From: Perlabentimonas gracilis
Lineage (GTDB): Bacteria > Bacteroidota > Bacteroidia > Bacteroidales > Tenuifilaceae
NCBI RefSeq assembly: GCF_011174675.1
Contig: NZ_JAANIG010000039.1
Coordinates: 1-36,921 of the forward strand
DNA: 36,921 nucleotides
Direction of reading: 5' to 3'
Part shown: positions 8,401 through 18,700 of the stretch, in pieces
Layout of the letters: every line of letters starts with the position of its first letter
Position numbering within the stretch: the first letter of the stretch is position 1
Made by a program: the position numbers and the translations under genes
The notes under the pieces: generated by a model
Told to the model about the DNA's origin: nothing
The model's database searches: none
What the model saw: the letters and a program-made list of their open reading frames with translations, nothing else

Positions 8401-11400
8401 CGGTACCTGTAATCGGATTCTTAGAATAGTATGTACCCCCGTTAAGCGAATAGGTATAATTGCTACCCCAGCCACCTGTTGATGATACCCAAATTCTGCC
8501 ATCGCTTTGGCCATTACAGGTAACTGGATCAGCCGTTAAACTCGAGATTGCAAGCGGTTCGGCAGGCTCCTCAATGCTTTTTGAGAAGTTGTTGTCGTTA
8601 GTTTCGGGGTTAATGGCCCAACAGCCATTGCCATCTTTTACCCTGAGATAGTAAAGCCCTGCGGGTTGTCCCTCAAGCGGGTTAACAGATGAGATGAGAT
8701 CAAAGCTGGCGTTGTACCATTGGTATTGGTATGAACCCACTCCACCACTTACGAATGCCAAGATACTACCACTGTTATCGCCCTTGCACGTTAGTGGGAA
8801 CGATTTTATCGAATCTATAACCACAGGTGTGGGTTCACCCAGATGTAAGTCCGATTCTATAGAGCAACCGTTGGTATCGGTGGCCATTATTTTGTATTCA
8901 CCAGAGGCTAGCCCTTCAAATTTGAATGATGTTTCATTGGTGGCAACTTGTATTACTCCTCCATTGAGCAGGAGGTTAAAGTTGTACAGGCCAGACCCAC
9001 CAGAAAAGGATTCGATATTGATACTACCATCGGAGCCATTGTGGCACTTGGGTTGGGTTGCGGTAATCTGGTCAAAGGATAGTGGTTGGGGTTGGCTGAG
9101 GGAGAAGCTATCCTCGTATTCACAGCCGTTGGCATCAACTATTATTATAGCATGGGTTCCGGCGGCAAGATTCTCTATGGTAAACTTTTCGTTATCACCG
9201 GAATAGCCCACAGGATTGCTATTTACGGAGATGGCATATGGTGCAGTGGCACCCCTTGGGGTTAGCCAAACCGTATCGGTAAGCCCATGGCAGGAAATGT
9301 TAAACCCACCATTGTAGATGTTTTTATCTATGTTTAATGTAAATTCATCGGGTTGTGGTACAGATACCTGCTGCGATGCTTCGCATCCCTTGGAGTCCTT
9401 AACCGTAACGGTGTATTCATCGGCGATTAGCTGGATTTGCTTTGAGTTTAATACAAAACCATTACCAAAGTCGTATTCGTACCCACCATTGCCCCCGCTG
9501 GCAAACACCTCGATGGTTCCATCGCTTCCGCCATGGCATGCAACGGGTTCAACTCTTATGCTATCGATGGTCAGCTCAAGGGGCTGCTCAACCTCAATGG
9601 ATTGCTCTACTTCACAACCCATGGCATCGCGAAGGTAAACCGCGTGGGAAGCTGCTCCAAGATGTGTGAAAAGGTAGCTACTTTCTGCTTCATACCAGCT
9701 TGATTTATCGAGTGAGAAGCTGTAGCTATCCCAACCGCCAGATGCCTCGGCGGTTATTTTACCCGTTTCAGTTTCAAAGCAATGGGCTGGTTGTTGTTCG
9801 AGAGTTAAGACGAGGGCAGTAGGCGGATTGTTAACCTTTGTAGCCAAATTATCGGGGCTTTTCACAGAGCATCCGATTGCATCAGTTAGGGTAATTTGAT
9901 AATTTGATGCCTGAAGGTTTTCAAATAAATAGTATATGGAGTCACCATCAGTAGTTTGAGTAGGAGAAATATTCTCATCAACTAAACTAATAATGTAGGG
10001 CTTGTTTCCACCCGTAACAGCAACCTTAACTTTCCCCGTATTGCTATCGAAACAGGTTGCATTGGTAGGGGTAAGGGAGTGGGTTAGCTGTTCGGGTTGT
10101 TCAACTACAATTTCTTTTGAAACACTACAAACCTTTGAGTCTTCAGTAAACAAAATGGTATAGTTCCCTGCTGACAGACCTGAAAAAGTAACCTTGTCGG
10201 AATTGCCACTGTACGAATCAAGTATTGTTTCGCCCTGTTTTAGCTCCACAAGTTTATCCTCCTCATTTCGTCCCGATAGGGTAACTTCAATACTACCATT
10301 GGAGTCGCCATGGCAACTTGGCATAGTAGTATTGTCAATGGAGATAGACATGGGGTTGATGACGGTGAGGGTTATTTCTTCAATTGGTTGCCCATCAAGA
10401 CTTAATGCTTTACATTCGTTAGTATCGTTTACATAGGCATACCATATACCCTCACTTAGAGTAGTGAACTTAGGTGATGTTTGTGTGATTGTATTCCCAC
10501 TTTTTTGTTCTAAAAGATTAAAGAAGTATGGACTAACTCCCCCAGAAACCTCTATTTCAATTTCACCATCATTATGATTGCTGCAGGTGGGGTTTGTTGA
10601 ATCAATAACTTCAAACGTTAGTGCTGTAGGTTGAGAAAGGTTTATGTTATGTGTCTCTTCGCAGCCGTTTTTATCTTCGGCTGTAAAGGTGTAATTTGTA
10701 TCACCGTAAAGTTCATCATGAAAAAAGAATGAATATTGATAAATTGGATCAGGGTATAAAGTGGAGGTAAACTTATAGCCGTTGTCAAAAGGTGTACCAC
10801 CTGTAATGTCGATTTGCATTGATTCAACACCACCATTACACTTAATATTGAAGCCGTTGTAATTATTCAAGCTGTAGTTGAAGTTTATTTTTGGGGGTTC
10901 AGTAATTGAAAAAACTTCAGTTTTAGAACAGCCTTTTTCATCAACAATACTTAAAGTATAATCGCCATGAGATAGCTCGATGGTTTTACCTGATAATGTA
11001 CTACCTGAGATATTTGTGCCATTGTTTCCAGTTATGGCATAGTTGTAGCCCGATGATCCCGGTGTGCCTCCTGAACAGCTAAATGTTATTGAACCGTTCT
11101 CCCCGTGGCATTTTGGGTTTTCTGGGTTTTCAAGTACTATAGTAAGTGGGTCTGGTTGTGAAAGAAAAACCTCTGTTTCTAAAGATTCGCAGCCAATATC
11201 ATCATTAGCTCGAAATATATATAAGCGACTTGACAGATCGCTTGCTTGGTTACCTTCTAAGTTTTCCCATGCATCATTTTTAAAAATTTGATAGGTTACT
11301 AAACTTTCAGAAGGAGTATGTTTTAAAGTAATTGAGCCATCATTTGAACCATTACAACTGGGATTAATTGAACTTTGTTTTGACACGATTATTTTTTTGG

Positions 11401-13681
11401 GACCATCGACAAAAACAGTATCACTTAACTTGCAGCCATCTATCTCTTTGGGTCTAGCCCAAACAGTGTGGGTTCCCTTACCAAGGTTAGAGATAGTGTT
11501 TGAGTCGTCCCATTTAATCTTGTCTTTTGACACCTGAAATGAATCAGAACCATCTCCTTCTACGGTTACGATAATTTGACCGTTTGTACTATAAGAACAG
11601 GGGGTTACATCACTAGTTGTAACAGATTTTATTGAAAAGGGGGAACCAGTGAAATCAATAATTGTATCTTTAATAGATACACAGCCAGTGTTATCAGTAA
11701 GAGTAATTGTATAATTTCTAATGGACAATTTGTCAATTGTGAAAGGACTTTGTTCGTCGTTCCATTTAACAGGATTACCTCCATTTAATCTTATATCACA
11801 AGGGAAAATTGCATTGTTTGGAGTGGTCAAGGTAATCTTGCCATTATTGGCTTCATTACAATACCTCACATCTTCTTTGTCTACCGAGAAATAAATGGGT
11901 TGACGGGGGGTGTAGGTAACCCCTTTTGTATAAGAGCATTTAAGTATTTCACCAACAAATACACCAACAGTAACTGTGACCTCATTATTTACTACGTTTC
12001 CTATAACTTCAGAGGAAATTTCTGAACCTGGCGAGTACCAATTCGGACTACTACCAACTTTATATTTTATTAGGTAAGGCGAGGAACCATCACCAACAAT
12101 AATATCGTAATTGTTGTTGTTGTCAGATAGTTTAAAAATGTCGTTATGCCCTGGGCAGCCATAGGTAATTTCAATACCGTTTATTGTTATTTGTGGGTAT
12201 TTGTTTGTAACTGTGACAGGTATATTTTCAACGCAGACAGGAGATTCGTTATAGTATGCCTTAAGGTAGTATGTGCCTGGAGAAACATTAAAATTGGTTG
12301 GGTCTGTTATAGTATTACAGTTATTATATTCGCTGTCACATAATTCTAATGTAATATTTTTGGGTCGCCCGGGCTCATTGTTATAAAGGTTAACTGGTAC
12401 ATTGGAATAGTTACAATCAAGATTATGAGAAACTTCAATAAATTGGGCTAGTTCAGCCCTCTGCTTCACCTCAAAATTATAGAAGCTATGCCCACTTTGA
12501 AAGGTGTTGTTCCCATTTTTAAACACGTTTTCAAGAACAATTCTGTAATTGCCCCGGCCTATACTATTACCTACTAAGTTTATCGATTTACCATCTACTC
12601 CAAAAGGGCGCTGTACGTATACTGAATCCCATTCTGGAATAGCAAGATATCTGCTGTGTTCGTCATCATACGCTTCAATTTTCACCACTACACCTTCTAC
12701 TTCATTAGATGACGATATTGATTTTACTTGGATTGTATCAATACCATTAGAATTAGAACAGTAATATTGAGCAGGAATATCAGCACAAGTAGGCTTTGGA
12801 AAAACAACAATGCTTTTTTCTAGGTAACCGTAGCTTCTGCCAACTATTAGATCAGGGCCAACATAGCTACGGGCTCTGAAGTAAATTTCTCTTCCGCCTC
12901 CATTATTTGGTCCTGTAATATTAGATAATTGTTTAATCCCGTAGGTAGAACCGTTATGTGGGCTTTTTAGCGCAACGGGGATCCAAGTCTGTTTACCATC
13001 TAAACTTACATGAACTATAAATTCATTTATTGTATCTATTTCATGTCCTAGTTCAAATTTAATACTACTACCCTCTGTTATTTTATCAATCCAATAGGTG
13101 TCAGTTGAATCCTTTAAATTGAATGTATTTGGTCTTCTTGGAGATACACTATATATGTAAGAATAATTAATATGAAAGAATCCATTTTGTTGTTCCCCCC
13201 CAGGTAAGCAATGAGTTGTTCCTATTTCTAGATGAGTATTTGTTGCTGATGCTACTATGTTGATGTTGCTTGTTCCTATATTATAGTCTATACAATTAGG
13301 TGAACTATGACAATTAGTATTCTCTGTACATACCTCAAGCTTAACTTCAAAATTATTAATATCATTACGAATTAAAAGGTAATTTGATGAATTACCCTCT
13401 GGGTGTTCAAATGGTGTAATATTAATTTTTCGACCACTAATATTGTTAAAGATTGGTTTAATTGTTCCGTTAATTTCTGGATAAACATGTCCATATAAAA
13501 ATGTATGATCTACTTTAACCAATCGGTAATCACTCAAATCAATAGTTGGATAACTTGAGAAAACACGAGTTGTTTGAGAACTAGCAACACCTGATAAAAG
13601 CATACTTACCACTACTACAAAACTAAAGGCAAGGTGTTTTCCTCCAAATAAACTCCCTTTTAAAAACAGTTTACCATTCAT
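5423..13681 (-). CDS. Giant SprB-repeat surface adhesin with T9SS type A sorting domain
   Basis: A 2752-aa protein. Residues 1-36 form a signal peptide (FSFVVVVSMLLSGVASSQ). A non-repetitive, Cys-containing N-terminal region reaches about residue 600. About 23 SprB-type modules of 75-80 residues follow (about 600-2510), each opening with a pattern such as CHGGSDGTIEV, then a Gly-Gly-x-x-pY stretch and an aromatic ending before GCS. An Ig/PKD-like domain (ALCQGQSVTLDA) lies at about 2520-2610. The last 75 residues are a T9SS type A sorting domain (LAPNPANR, then SPGIYLVRV, ending KAVRLIVL). SprB of Flavobacterium johnsoniae is a mobile gliding adhesin carried by T9SS, so cell-surface adhesion is expected. 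Here the gene sits between FN3-type proteins, not in an sprCDBF operon. The 5' third is strikingly AT-rich (30% G+C in 13141-13200) while the 3' part is not (67% in 6301-6360). Confidence 0.93.
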   Translation of the reverse strand: MNGKLFLKGSLFGGKHLAFSFVVVVSMLLSGVASSQTTRVFSSYPTIDLSDYRLVKVDHTFLYGHVYPEINGTIKPIFNNISGRKINITPFEHPEGNSSNYLLIRNDINNFEVKLEVCTENTNCHSSPNCIDYNIGTSNINIVASATNTHLEIGTTHCLPGGEQQNGFFHINYSYIYSVSPRRPNTFNLKDSTDTYWIDKITEGSSIKFELGHEIDTINEFIVHVSLDGKQTWIPVALKSPHNGSTYGIKQLSNITGPNNGGGREIYFRARSYVGPDLIVGRSYGYLEKSIVVFPKPTCADIPAQYYCSNSNGIDTIQVKSISSSNEVEGVVVKIEAYDDEHSRYLAIPEWDSVYVQRPFGVDGKSINLVGNSIGRGNYRIVLENVFKNGNNTFQSGHSFYNFEVKQRAELAQFIEVSHNLDCNYSNVPVNLYNNEPGRPKNITLELCDSEYNNCNTITDPTNFNVSPGTYYLKAYYNESPVCVENIPVTVTNKYPQITINGIEITYGCPGHNDIFKLSDNNNNYDIIVGDGSSPYLIKYKVGSSPNWYSPGSEISSEVIGNVVNNEVTVTVGVFVGEILKCSYTKGVTYTPRQPIYFSVDKEDVRYCNEANNGKITLTTPNNAIFPCDIRLNGGNPVKWNDEQSPFTIDKLSIRNYTITLTDNTGCVSIKDTIIDFTGSPFSIKSVTTSDVTPCSYSTNGQIIVTVEGDGSDSFQVSKDKIKWDDSNTISNLGKGTHTVWARPKEIDGCKLSDTVFVDGPKKIIVSKQSSINPSCNGSNDGSITLKHTPSESLVTYQIFKNDAWENLEGNQASDLSSRLYIFRANDDIGCESLETEVFLSQPDPLTIVLENPENPKCHGENGSITFSCSGGTPGSSGYNYAITGNNGTNISGSTLSGKTIELSHGDYTLSIVDEKGCSKTEVFSITEPPKINFNYSLNNYNGFNIKCNGGVESMQIDITGGTPFDNGYKFTSTLYPDPIYQYSFFFHDELYGDTNYTFTAEDKNGCEETHNINLSQPTALTFEVIDSTNPTCSNHNDGEIEIEVSGGVSPYFFNLLEQKSGNTITQTSPKFTTLSEGIWYAYVNDTNECKALSLDGQPIEEITLTVINPMSISIDNTTMPSCHGDSNGSIEVTLSGRNEEDKLVELKQGETILDSYSGNSDKVTFSGLSAGNYTILFTEDSKVCSVSKEIVVEQPEQLTHSLTPTNATCFDSNTGKVKVAVTGGNKPYIISLVDENISPTQTTDGDSIYYLFENLQASNYQITLTDAIGCSVKSPDNLATKVNNPPTALVLTLEQQPAHCFETETGKITAEASGGWDSYSFSLDKSSWYEAESSYLFTHLGAASHAVYLRDAMGCEVEQSIEVEQPLELTIDSIRVEPVACHGGSDGTIEVFASGGNGGYEYDFGNGFVLNSKQIQLIADEYTVTVKDSKGCEASQQVSVPQPDEFTLNIDKNIYNGGFNISCHGLTDTVWLTPRGATAPYAISVNSNPVGYSGDNEKFTIENLAAGTHAIIIVDANGCEYEDSFSLSQPQPLSFDQITATQPKCHNGSDGSINIESFSGGSGLYNFNLLLNGGVIQVATNETSFKFEGLASGEYKIMATDTNGCSIESDLHLGEPTPVVIDSIKSFPLTCKGDNSGSILAFVSGGVGSYQYQWYNASFDLISSVNPLEGQPAGLYYLRVKDGNGCWAINPETNDNNFSKSIEEPAEPLAISSLTADPVTCNGQSDGRIWVSSTGGWGSNYTYSLNGGTYYSKNPITGTAAGNHMVSVRDSLGCTFTDTITVTQPNVLSLNFEQVTDIDCHGNETGEVTLKASGGNSDYAYGFSETELQDSPTFNNLSEGSHTFWVVDSKGCSASNTLQIAQPEPIGFTAINIQHPHCGDSNGSFEIQPLGGNAPFNIEWTSHSLPSSMLVSGVEADFYQFNLTDSKGCSNSLSFALSTISGPTISSIDATEPTCHYRSDGAIEVSLEGETSLMSISLTNDDGQTWVGTSRVENIPANLYYLKVTDIDGCSTLKPVQLDAPEPIVANLSVVPVQCLGEESGSALVELSGGTHPYSAEWYNHMHTKVAIGLQAHGLGVGNYYASITDANGCGFTSDEENTTSSIEISEPQEILSLSIEQVDSPVCAGGTNGQITLAANGGWGNYQFSVNNSSPSPNSTLANISAGNHEVSVIDMYGCKTMQAVTVTDPLPVIIDIYKTSQVKCAGGNDGSIWGTAINGTSPYSYSINNSEVWNNHGIFNNLTEGIYAITAKDINNCVAATQVSITQPEPLQVSVASLLPTYCGTNSGSIHLNVDGGVEPYAIQWEHLAEPSGLTIGSLSSGIYTAHLTDANGCNTQITLEVPEVDGPMITSYSYTPPLCHDSSDGQLMVDFTGVSSPFYFYLNGQQIDSPVVEGVAKGNHQFVVMDEFGCSDTLNLTIDGPQPIALAFDNVVHPQCFDYSNGSFEALATGATPPFTFEWSHGVTGNGLENLSAGLYSVLVSDIHGCAEEFTIQLNNPAPIETDLPEAVALCQGQSVTLDAQNPSSMHWWVSANGFESFQQVVTIWDAGEYHLQVTNDAGCFKQDTIRVTQHDYEVNSTLLVPSTASVGDTIVIIDISWPVPDNIEWIIPSEFTILVDNPYDKQLIPDEEGVFSIELISTTGECLAHMAKSITVSGFNQPKLQKGEVTPNTIISVTLAPNPANRHTLVDVALLVKAEITIELINSYGLRANWAKLGGADSYSYQMPLNNMSPGIYLVRVTANGDQKAVRLIVL

Positions 13682-13692
13682 GACTCTTTCGA

Positions 13693-15744
13693 TTAAAAAT
13701 TAATCTTAACCTCCTCACTAAACATCGAAGGCATATCGCTTTGATTCTCCAATCGAACCAAGTAGGCATAGCTATTGCCAATGGTAACCTCACCATCAAC
13801 AAAGGCGTTGCTGTTCACCGTGGTGTAAATTCTATACTGCTCACCATTTACGCTACGGTACACTATTGTCCTAACCGATTCTGGGTGCGTGCTCCACCTC
13901 AGCTCAACCTGACCTTTGGCCAGGTTTTTGGTAGCAGCTAGCCTTGGCACGAAGCTGGCAAAGCCCATCCCCTTTAGGTTTAGCTGAAAGTGCTGGGTGG
14001 AGTGCGCTGAGTTACCCGATGAGTCAATGGCAGCCACCACAAAGTTCCAAATACCCTCCTTGGGCTTATCCCAAGTGTAGCTATTCTGCTTCTCCTTAAA
14101 GAGTTTTATGGTGTCCTGCTCTAGCCCATCGGCCAATTTGTATATTAGGGCATGGGCTGCCACATCGCTTGAACTCGATGGCACCCATAAAAACCTTACG
14201 CCCTCTGCTGTTTGCTCACAGGTTCTAAGCACTGGGGCTGAGGGGGCAATGGTATCGGGGATGGTGAGCGTAAGCATTTCGGAGAACCCCGAGTAGTTGT
14301 AGCGGTAGTCGTAGGCCATAACCCTAACGTATAGCCTACGCGATAGGGTATTAAGAGGAATACTCCAGCTATACGAGCTATCGCGCACAAAGTCGTTTGA
14401 TACCAGCGTAAACTCAGCCTTTGGGTTAACCGCAGCGTATACCCGGTAGCCGAACAGGTCGAATTCGGTACCCCACTGCCATTCCACCTTGGCGGTGCCC
14501 TCCTTGGTTATTAACCCGTGGAGATTTTGGGGAGGAGCGGGTGGAATGGAATCGGCCAATTGCACCATCATGGGGTAGCTGTTTCGCCTTGTGCCATCGT
14601 TACCCAATGCCACAACTGCAACATAGAGCTCTGAGGTGGGTGCGGAAATTAGCCCCCCACGTGAGCTGGGGGTGTAGCTCCCCAACTTTTTAGGTTGGCC
14701 ACCATAGGCAACCGAACCAACAATCTCGAATTCACTAACCTTGTTTATGAACTCATCAGGGTACTCCCAAACCACGGCAATGTTACCATCGGGCATTTCG
14801 GTATACTTTAACCCCGATGGTAAAGGGAAGAGAAGAGGCACAGTAACCCGAACAGAATCGGATGGAGGACCTACATCGCCAAAAGGGGTGATACCCCTAA
14901 CGCGGTAGTAAAGGGTTTGGCCATCGGTTGAATGCTGGTCGGTAAAGAAGTGGTTAAAGTCGCTCTGCCCACTGGAAAAAAGATTGGCAAGGGGTAGGCT
15001 ACTGGCGGCTTCAAATGGGTTACCCTCAACACTTTTTTCAACCCTATAGGTTGAGTAGATTCCCCTATGGTAACCCGCAGGCCACTCCAGCGTGATGGAG
15101 GTGTCGCGCACCTGAGCTTTTAGGTCGAAAACCCTTGGTAGCTCATACCTCTGGCTGAGGTTAATCACCACCCCAGCCGTATCGGCAACAAAAAGTGAAT
15201 CGCAAATATTGGCGTAAACCCTGTAGATGTAGGTTCTGTTTGGGAGCAAGTTGTTGTCAACTATACCCAGCCCCATCATCTGAGCAACGGTAAAATCCTG
15301 CTCAGCAGCTGTTAGGCCAAAGGCAAAACGCGACTCCAACTCACGATTCTTATCCATAAGCGTTATAGCGCTTGAGGTGTTTGTAATTTCTAGCGTTTCG
15401 CCATACAATACCTGGGCTGCAATGGCTGCAGCATCGCTGGTGTCGCTTGGCTGCTCCCAATGCTCAAGGGGGAGGGGCTTTATGGGATTTTTGGTCAGAT
15501 GTACATATGCAGTATCGCCGGGTTCAGTAGAGCTAGGAATTAGCACCCTCTCAACCCACCAGCCATTTGTATTGGCTTTTTCCCATGCCATAGGAGTTGT
15601 GGGTGCCCATCGTAGCCATACTATTTGATCTTGGTGTTTCGACACCAACTCCAACCCAATCCTATTAACAATTAAAGTATCCTGCCCCTTTAAAACAAGA
15701 GAGAGGGACACTATGAGGCTTGCTATGAATATACGCTTTACCAT
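13693..15744 (-). CDS. Secreted fibronectin type III repeat protein
   Basis: A 683-aa exported protein. The ATG at 15744 gives a textbook signal peptide (MVKRIFIASLIVSLSLVLKG) and leaves a 7-base gap to the preceding gene. The in-frame ATG at 15762 would add six residues and overlap that gene by 11 bases. After the signal peptide comes a segment with IVWLRWAPTTPMAWEKANTN and WWVERVL, a pattern I associate with FN3 proteins of Bacteroidota surface clusters. Several FN3-like beta-sandwich modules follow, with recurrent TYRVEKS, YYRVRGITPFGD, YRVYA and YAYLVRLENQ strands. There is no catalytic motif and no T9SS sorting domain. It probably acts as a structural or scaffolding partner of the SprB-repeat and TANFOR-like proteins. 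The SprB gene starts 11 bases after its stop codon. Confidence 0.85.
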   Translation of the reverse strand: MVKRIFIASLIVSLSLVLKGQDTLIVNRIGLELVSKHQDQIVWLRWAPTTPMAWEKANTNGWWVERVLIPSSTEPGDTAYVHLTKNPIKPLPLEHWEQPSDTSDAAAIAAQVLYGETLEITNTSSAITLMDKNRELESRFAFGLTAAEQDFTVAQMMGLGIVDNNLLPNRTYIYRVYANICDSLFVADTAGVVINLSQRYELPRVFDLKAQVRDTSITLEWPAGYHRGIYSTYRVEKSVEGNPFEAASSLPLANLFSSGQSDFNHFFTDQHSTDGQTLYYRVRGITPFGDVGPPSDSVRVTVPLLFPLPSGLKYTEMPDGNIAVVWEYPDEFINKVSEFEIVGSVAYGGQPKKLGSYTPSSRGGLISAPTSELYVAVVALGNDGTRRNSYPMMVQLADSIPPAPPQNLHGLITKEGTAKVEWQWGTEFDLFGYRVYAAVNPKAEFTLVSNDFVRDSSYSWSIPLNTLSRRLYVRVMAYDYRYNYSGFSEMLTLTIPDTIAPSAPVLRTCEQTAEGVRFLWVPSSSSDVAAHALIYKLADGLEQDTIKLFKEKQNSYTWDKPKEGIWNFVVAAIDSSGNSAHSTQHFQLNLKGMGFASFVPRLAATKNLAKGQVELRWSTHPESVRTIVYRSVNGEQYRIYTTVNSNAFVDGEVTIGNSYAYLVRLENQSDMPSMFSEEVKINF

Positions 15745-15751
15745 ATAAATC

Positions 15752-18700
15752 CTAAATGTCAAATGTTATCACTCTTTCAGTTGTAACAATTCCCTCACCC
15801 GGCAGCACATACCTTAAGGTTGAGGTATATTGTAAGTTTGTGAAAATGGGATAAAAGTATCCGTTAATTAGATTAAGAAAAACTTGGTTTGGTGCCGAAG
15901 GGCTGTATAGCACTGCAGCCTTGTTTTTTAAATCCTGATAATCTTGGTTCATTACAACTACACCTGTAAACATTATCCCAATTGATGCTCCAGGGTATGA
16001 GTAATTTGTTCCAATGGAAATGTTGCCAACGCTGGAGGTGTTAGCTGTTTGGTAACAAATAACAGCCTTGAATGGGGGTACACCAAACTCAGCCACATCG
16101 CGCCAAGTAATTTTTAGTCCAGAGTGCCTTGGGTAACCTTGATATACCAGCGGCTTGATGTAATCATTATACCAAACATTATTATCGAGGTTAATATCGA
16201 GCTGAATAAGGCGGTTGTTAATGTCTCCATATAGTTCAAAATTATCTAATCGTTCTGTTAGATCGGCAAACTTCACAAGGTTATGAATGCCGGTAGTTAC
16301 AATTTGCATTGCTGTGCCGGAGAGCTGCATATCGTCAAGCTTAGCTGAAAATGTTGCATACAAGCTAGTCCTCGCTTTTAGCTGGAACAGCACTCTTTCA
16401 AGTTCAACCTCCCTTTCCCCCTCAATATTGGTTTGCGTTAGCTCCACAGCTTCGGTTTGGATAGCTAGAGTTCGCTCAACATTAGCATCGATGGCAACAG
16501 CTTGGGTTGTGGGAACCTTGCTTACCCTAATGCTGTAAACCATTTGCGACGATAAATTTTGAGGAATTGGGAAGGTTATTTTGGTGTCGGAACTACTATA
16601 TGTATAGTTTGACCTTATATTAGGATTTTCCCCTTCAAATATTACCACCCCTTGCCAGTCGCGTTCTGAACTGAGTAAGTAGCTAAAGTCATGGGTAAGC
16701 TTAATGTACCCGGTGCTATGCTCGCGCCAGTGGAAGTTCATCATGTTTGCAACGGGGTATGTATAAACAATGCACTCCGAAGGGATATGATCGGGTCTTT
16801 CGCCTGTTGTAAAGGTTATCGATTGCTCCTCACGCTGCGTTTGCCCACCAACCATATAGTCATTCCACTTACCATTGTTCATGCGCTGGAATACTACTCG
16901 TACCTTTACATTAACATCAGTAAAACTGGGGTAAATATCTACTGTTTCGAATGATACAACATCGTTTGTACTATTCCAAACAGTATTGCCCTGAACCTGT
17001 GAGTTATTAATTAACACCTGAAGATGCGACAAAACAATTCTAAAGGTTTGTGTTTCGTTATTTTCGTTAACTAATTGGAATGGTTCATTAAGGGGCATAT
17101 TAAAAGCTACCTGTGGAGTAACAAATACGCTAACATTTGTATTGCCAGAGGATGGTGATATATCTGCAATTACTGATATATTTCCTAGCGGGTCGGCACC
17201 CTTTACCACACAATTATCACCCACAGAGAACTCGAAATTACATTGCCCTTTAACTAATCCTCCTAAAATATTGTAACTTCCTCCTGCATGTCCCTTAAAG
17301 TAAATAGGGTTTGGCAGTTTAGCCTGAAGCAGCGCTGATGCGGATATGGCAAGGATATCCATTTTGCGATGATTACCGAAGAGTTTAAATTCTACCCCAA
17401 TTTTACCAGACATAAAAGCATAGGCTTGGCCCATCGCGTACCATCCATTAACACCAATTGGTGGTGGGAATCCTTCGCAAAATGCAGTTGTTCCGTAGTC
17501 CTTAAGCATAATGTCGAACCCGGTATACAGGCTAAATGAACCATAAAAAATTAGAAATTTTTCCTCGCCTGTATCCATATTAAATGAACTTCCAAAGGCA
17601 AAACCAGATCCCGTAGATATTAACCCCTCCTCAAATGATTGGACATTGGTTCCAGTAACCTTATTGGAGACGTTACTGGGGGGGGCAGGGAAAGGCGGAA
17701 TATTTGTTCCCACCATGAGGTAGCTGGCAAAGTTTATGGAGTTGAATACTTTAAGCCCGATTCGTGAGTCTGGGGTGCCCATATGTACGTACCACTCGCT
17801 GGGGTTAAACCTGAATATAACCGAACCCGCCTTGTTGTTAGCATGAGTCCCTTTTACAACACCTAGATTTACATAAGCCTCATTAACGCCGTATAGGTCT
17901 TTATTGGTAAAATTGTACGCAATATCCATTGATAACCTCAAGGGGGCAGAACTGGGGCTACTCCTCAGGTCAGAAGCCATACAGGCCTCCCCCTGGAATC
18001 GAATCGATTCAATTCCACCGCTTGAGTAGAACTGGATTCTAAAAGATACTTGACCATTTACTGCCTTTGGGTTAGGATGAGTTCCAAGAACCACAGATGC
18101 TTTAAGACCCAAGCCATATGTTTCGTTTGGGACATAGGTAGCTCCGGAGAAGACTATTCCGGGCGATGTGGAGTTATCTGTTGAGGTATGATTGCCTGTG
18201 GGTATTGAGTACGAGCTGGGCTCCGTTTGCTTCATTTTGTATGAAACTCCGCCACCAAATCCATAAATTGCCACACCCGTAAAAATTGGAATGCCAGCTG
18301 ATTGCGAAGCTAGAGCATCTACATACCAGTACCTATAACCATTAACACAACCAAATTGTGCAGAGGCATTCACACTTATGCCAGGTGTAAACTTGGCGTT
18401 TATCATTCCCCTAAAGCCTTTCCCATAAATAGCGTGCTCTTGGTAGAATGCTACTGATCCGTTAAACTCAAAGCCACCCTGATCTACATTAATTGAAATT
18501 CCACTAACTTGGGTCTCTTTATATTGATATTTTGTTTTGCCGCTCGAGGATGTTCGCTCCGCCCAGATAGTAAAAGAGCCATCTCCCCCAAATCCACTCT
18601 CTGCCGAAGCCATAAAACTCACATTGGCCTGCATAGCCAATCCAACTAAATTACCATCTTGAACAAATGATAGATGTGTTACGCTTACCGGAAAACCAGC

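Noticed and set aside
5990-11900. Regularly spaced repeats that could suggest a CRISPR or tandem DNA array
   Set aside because: The period is about 230-240 bases with degenerate sequence and an intact reading frame. They are SprB protein modules.
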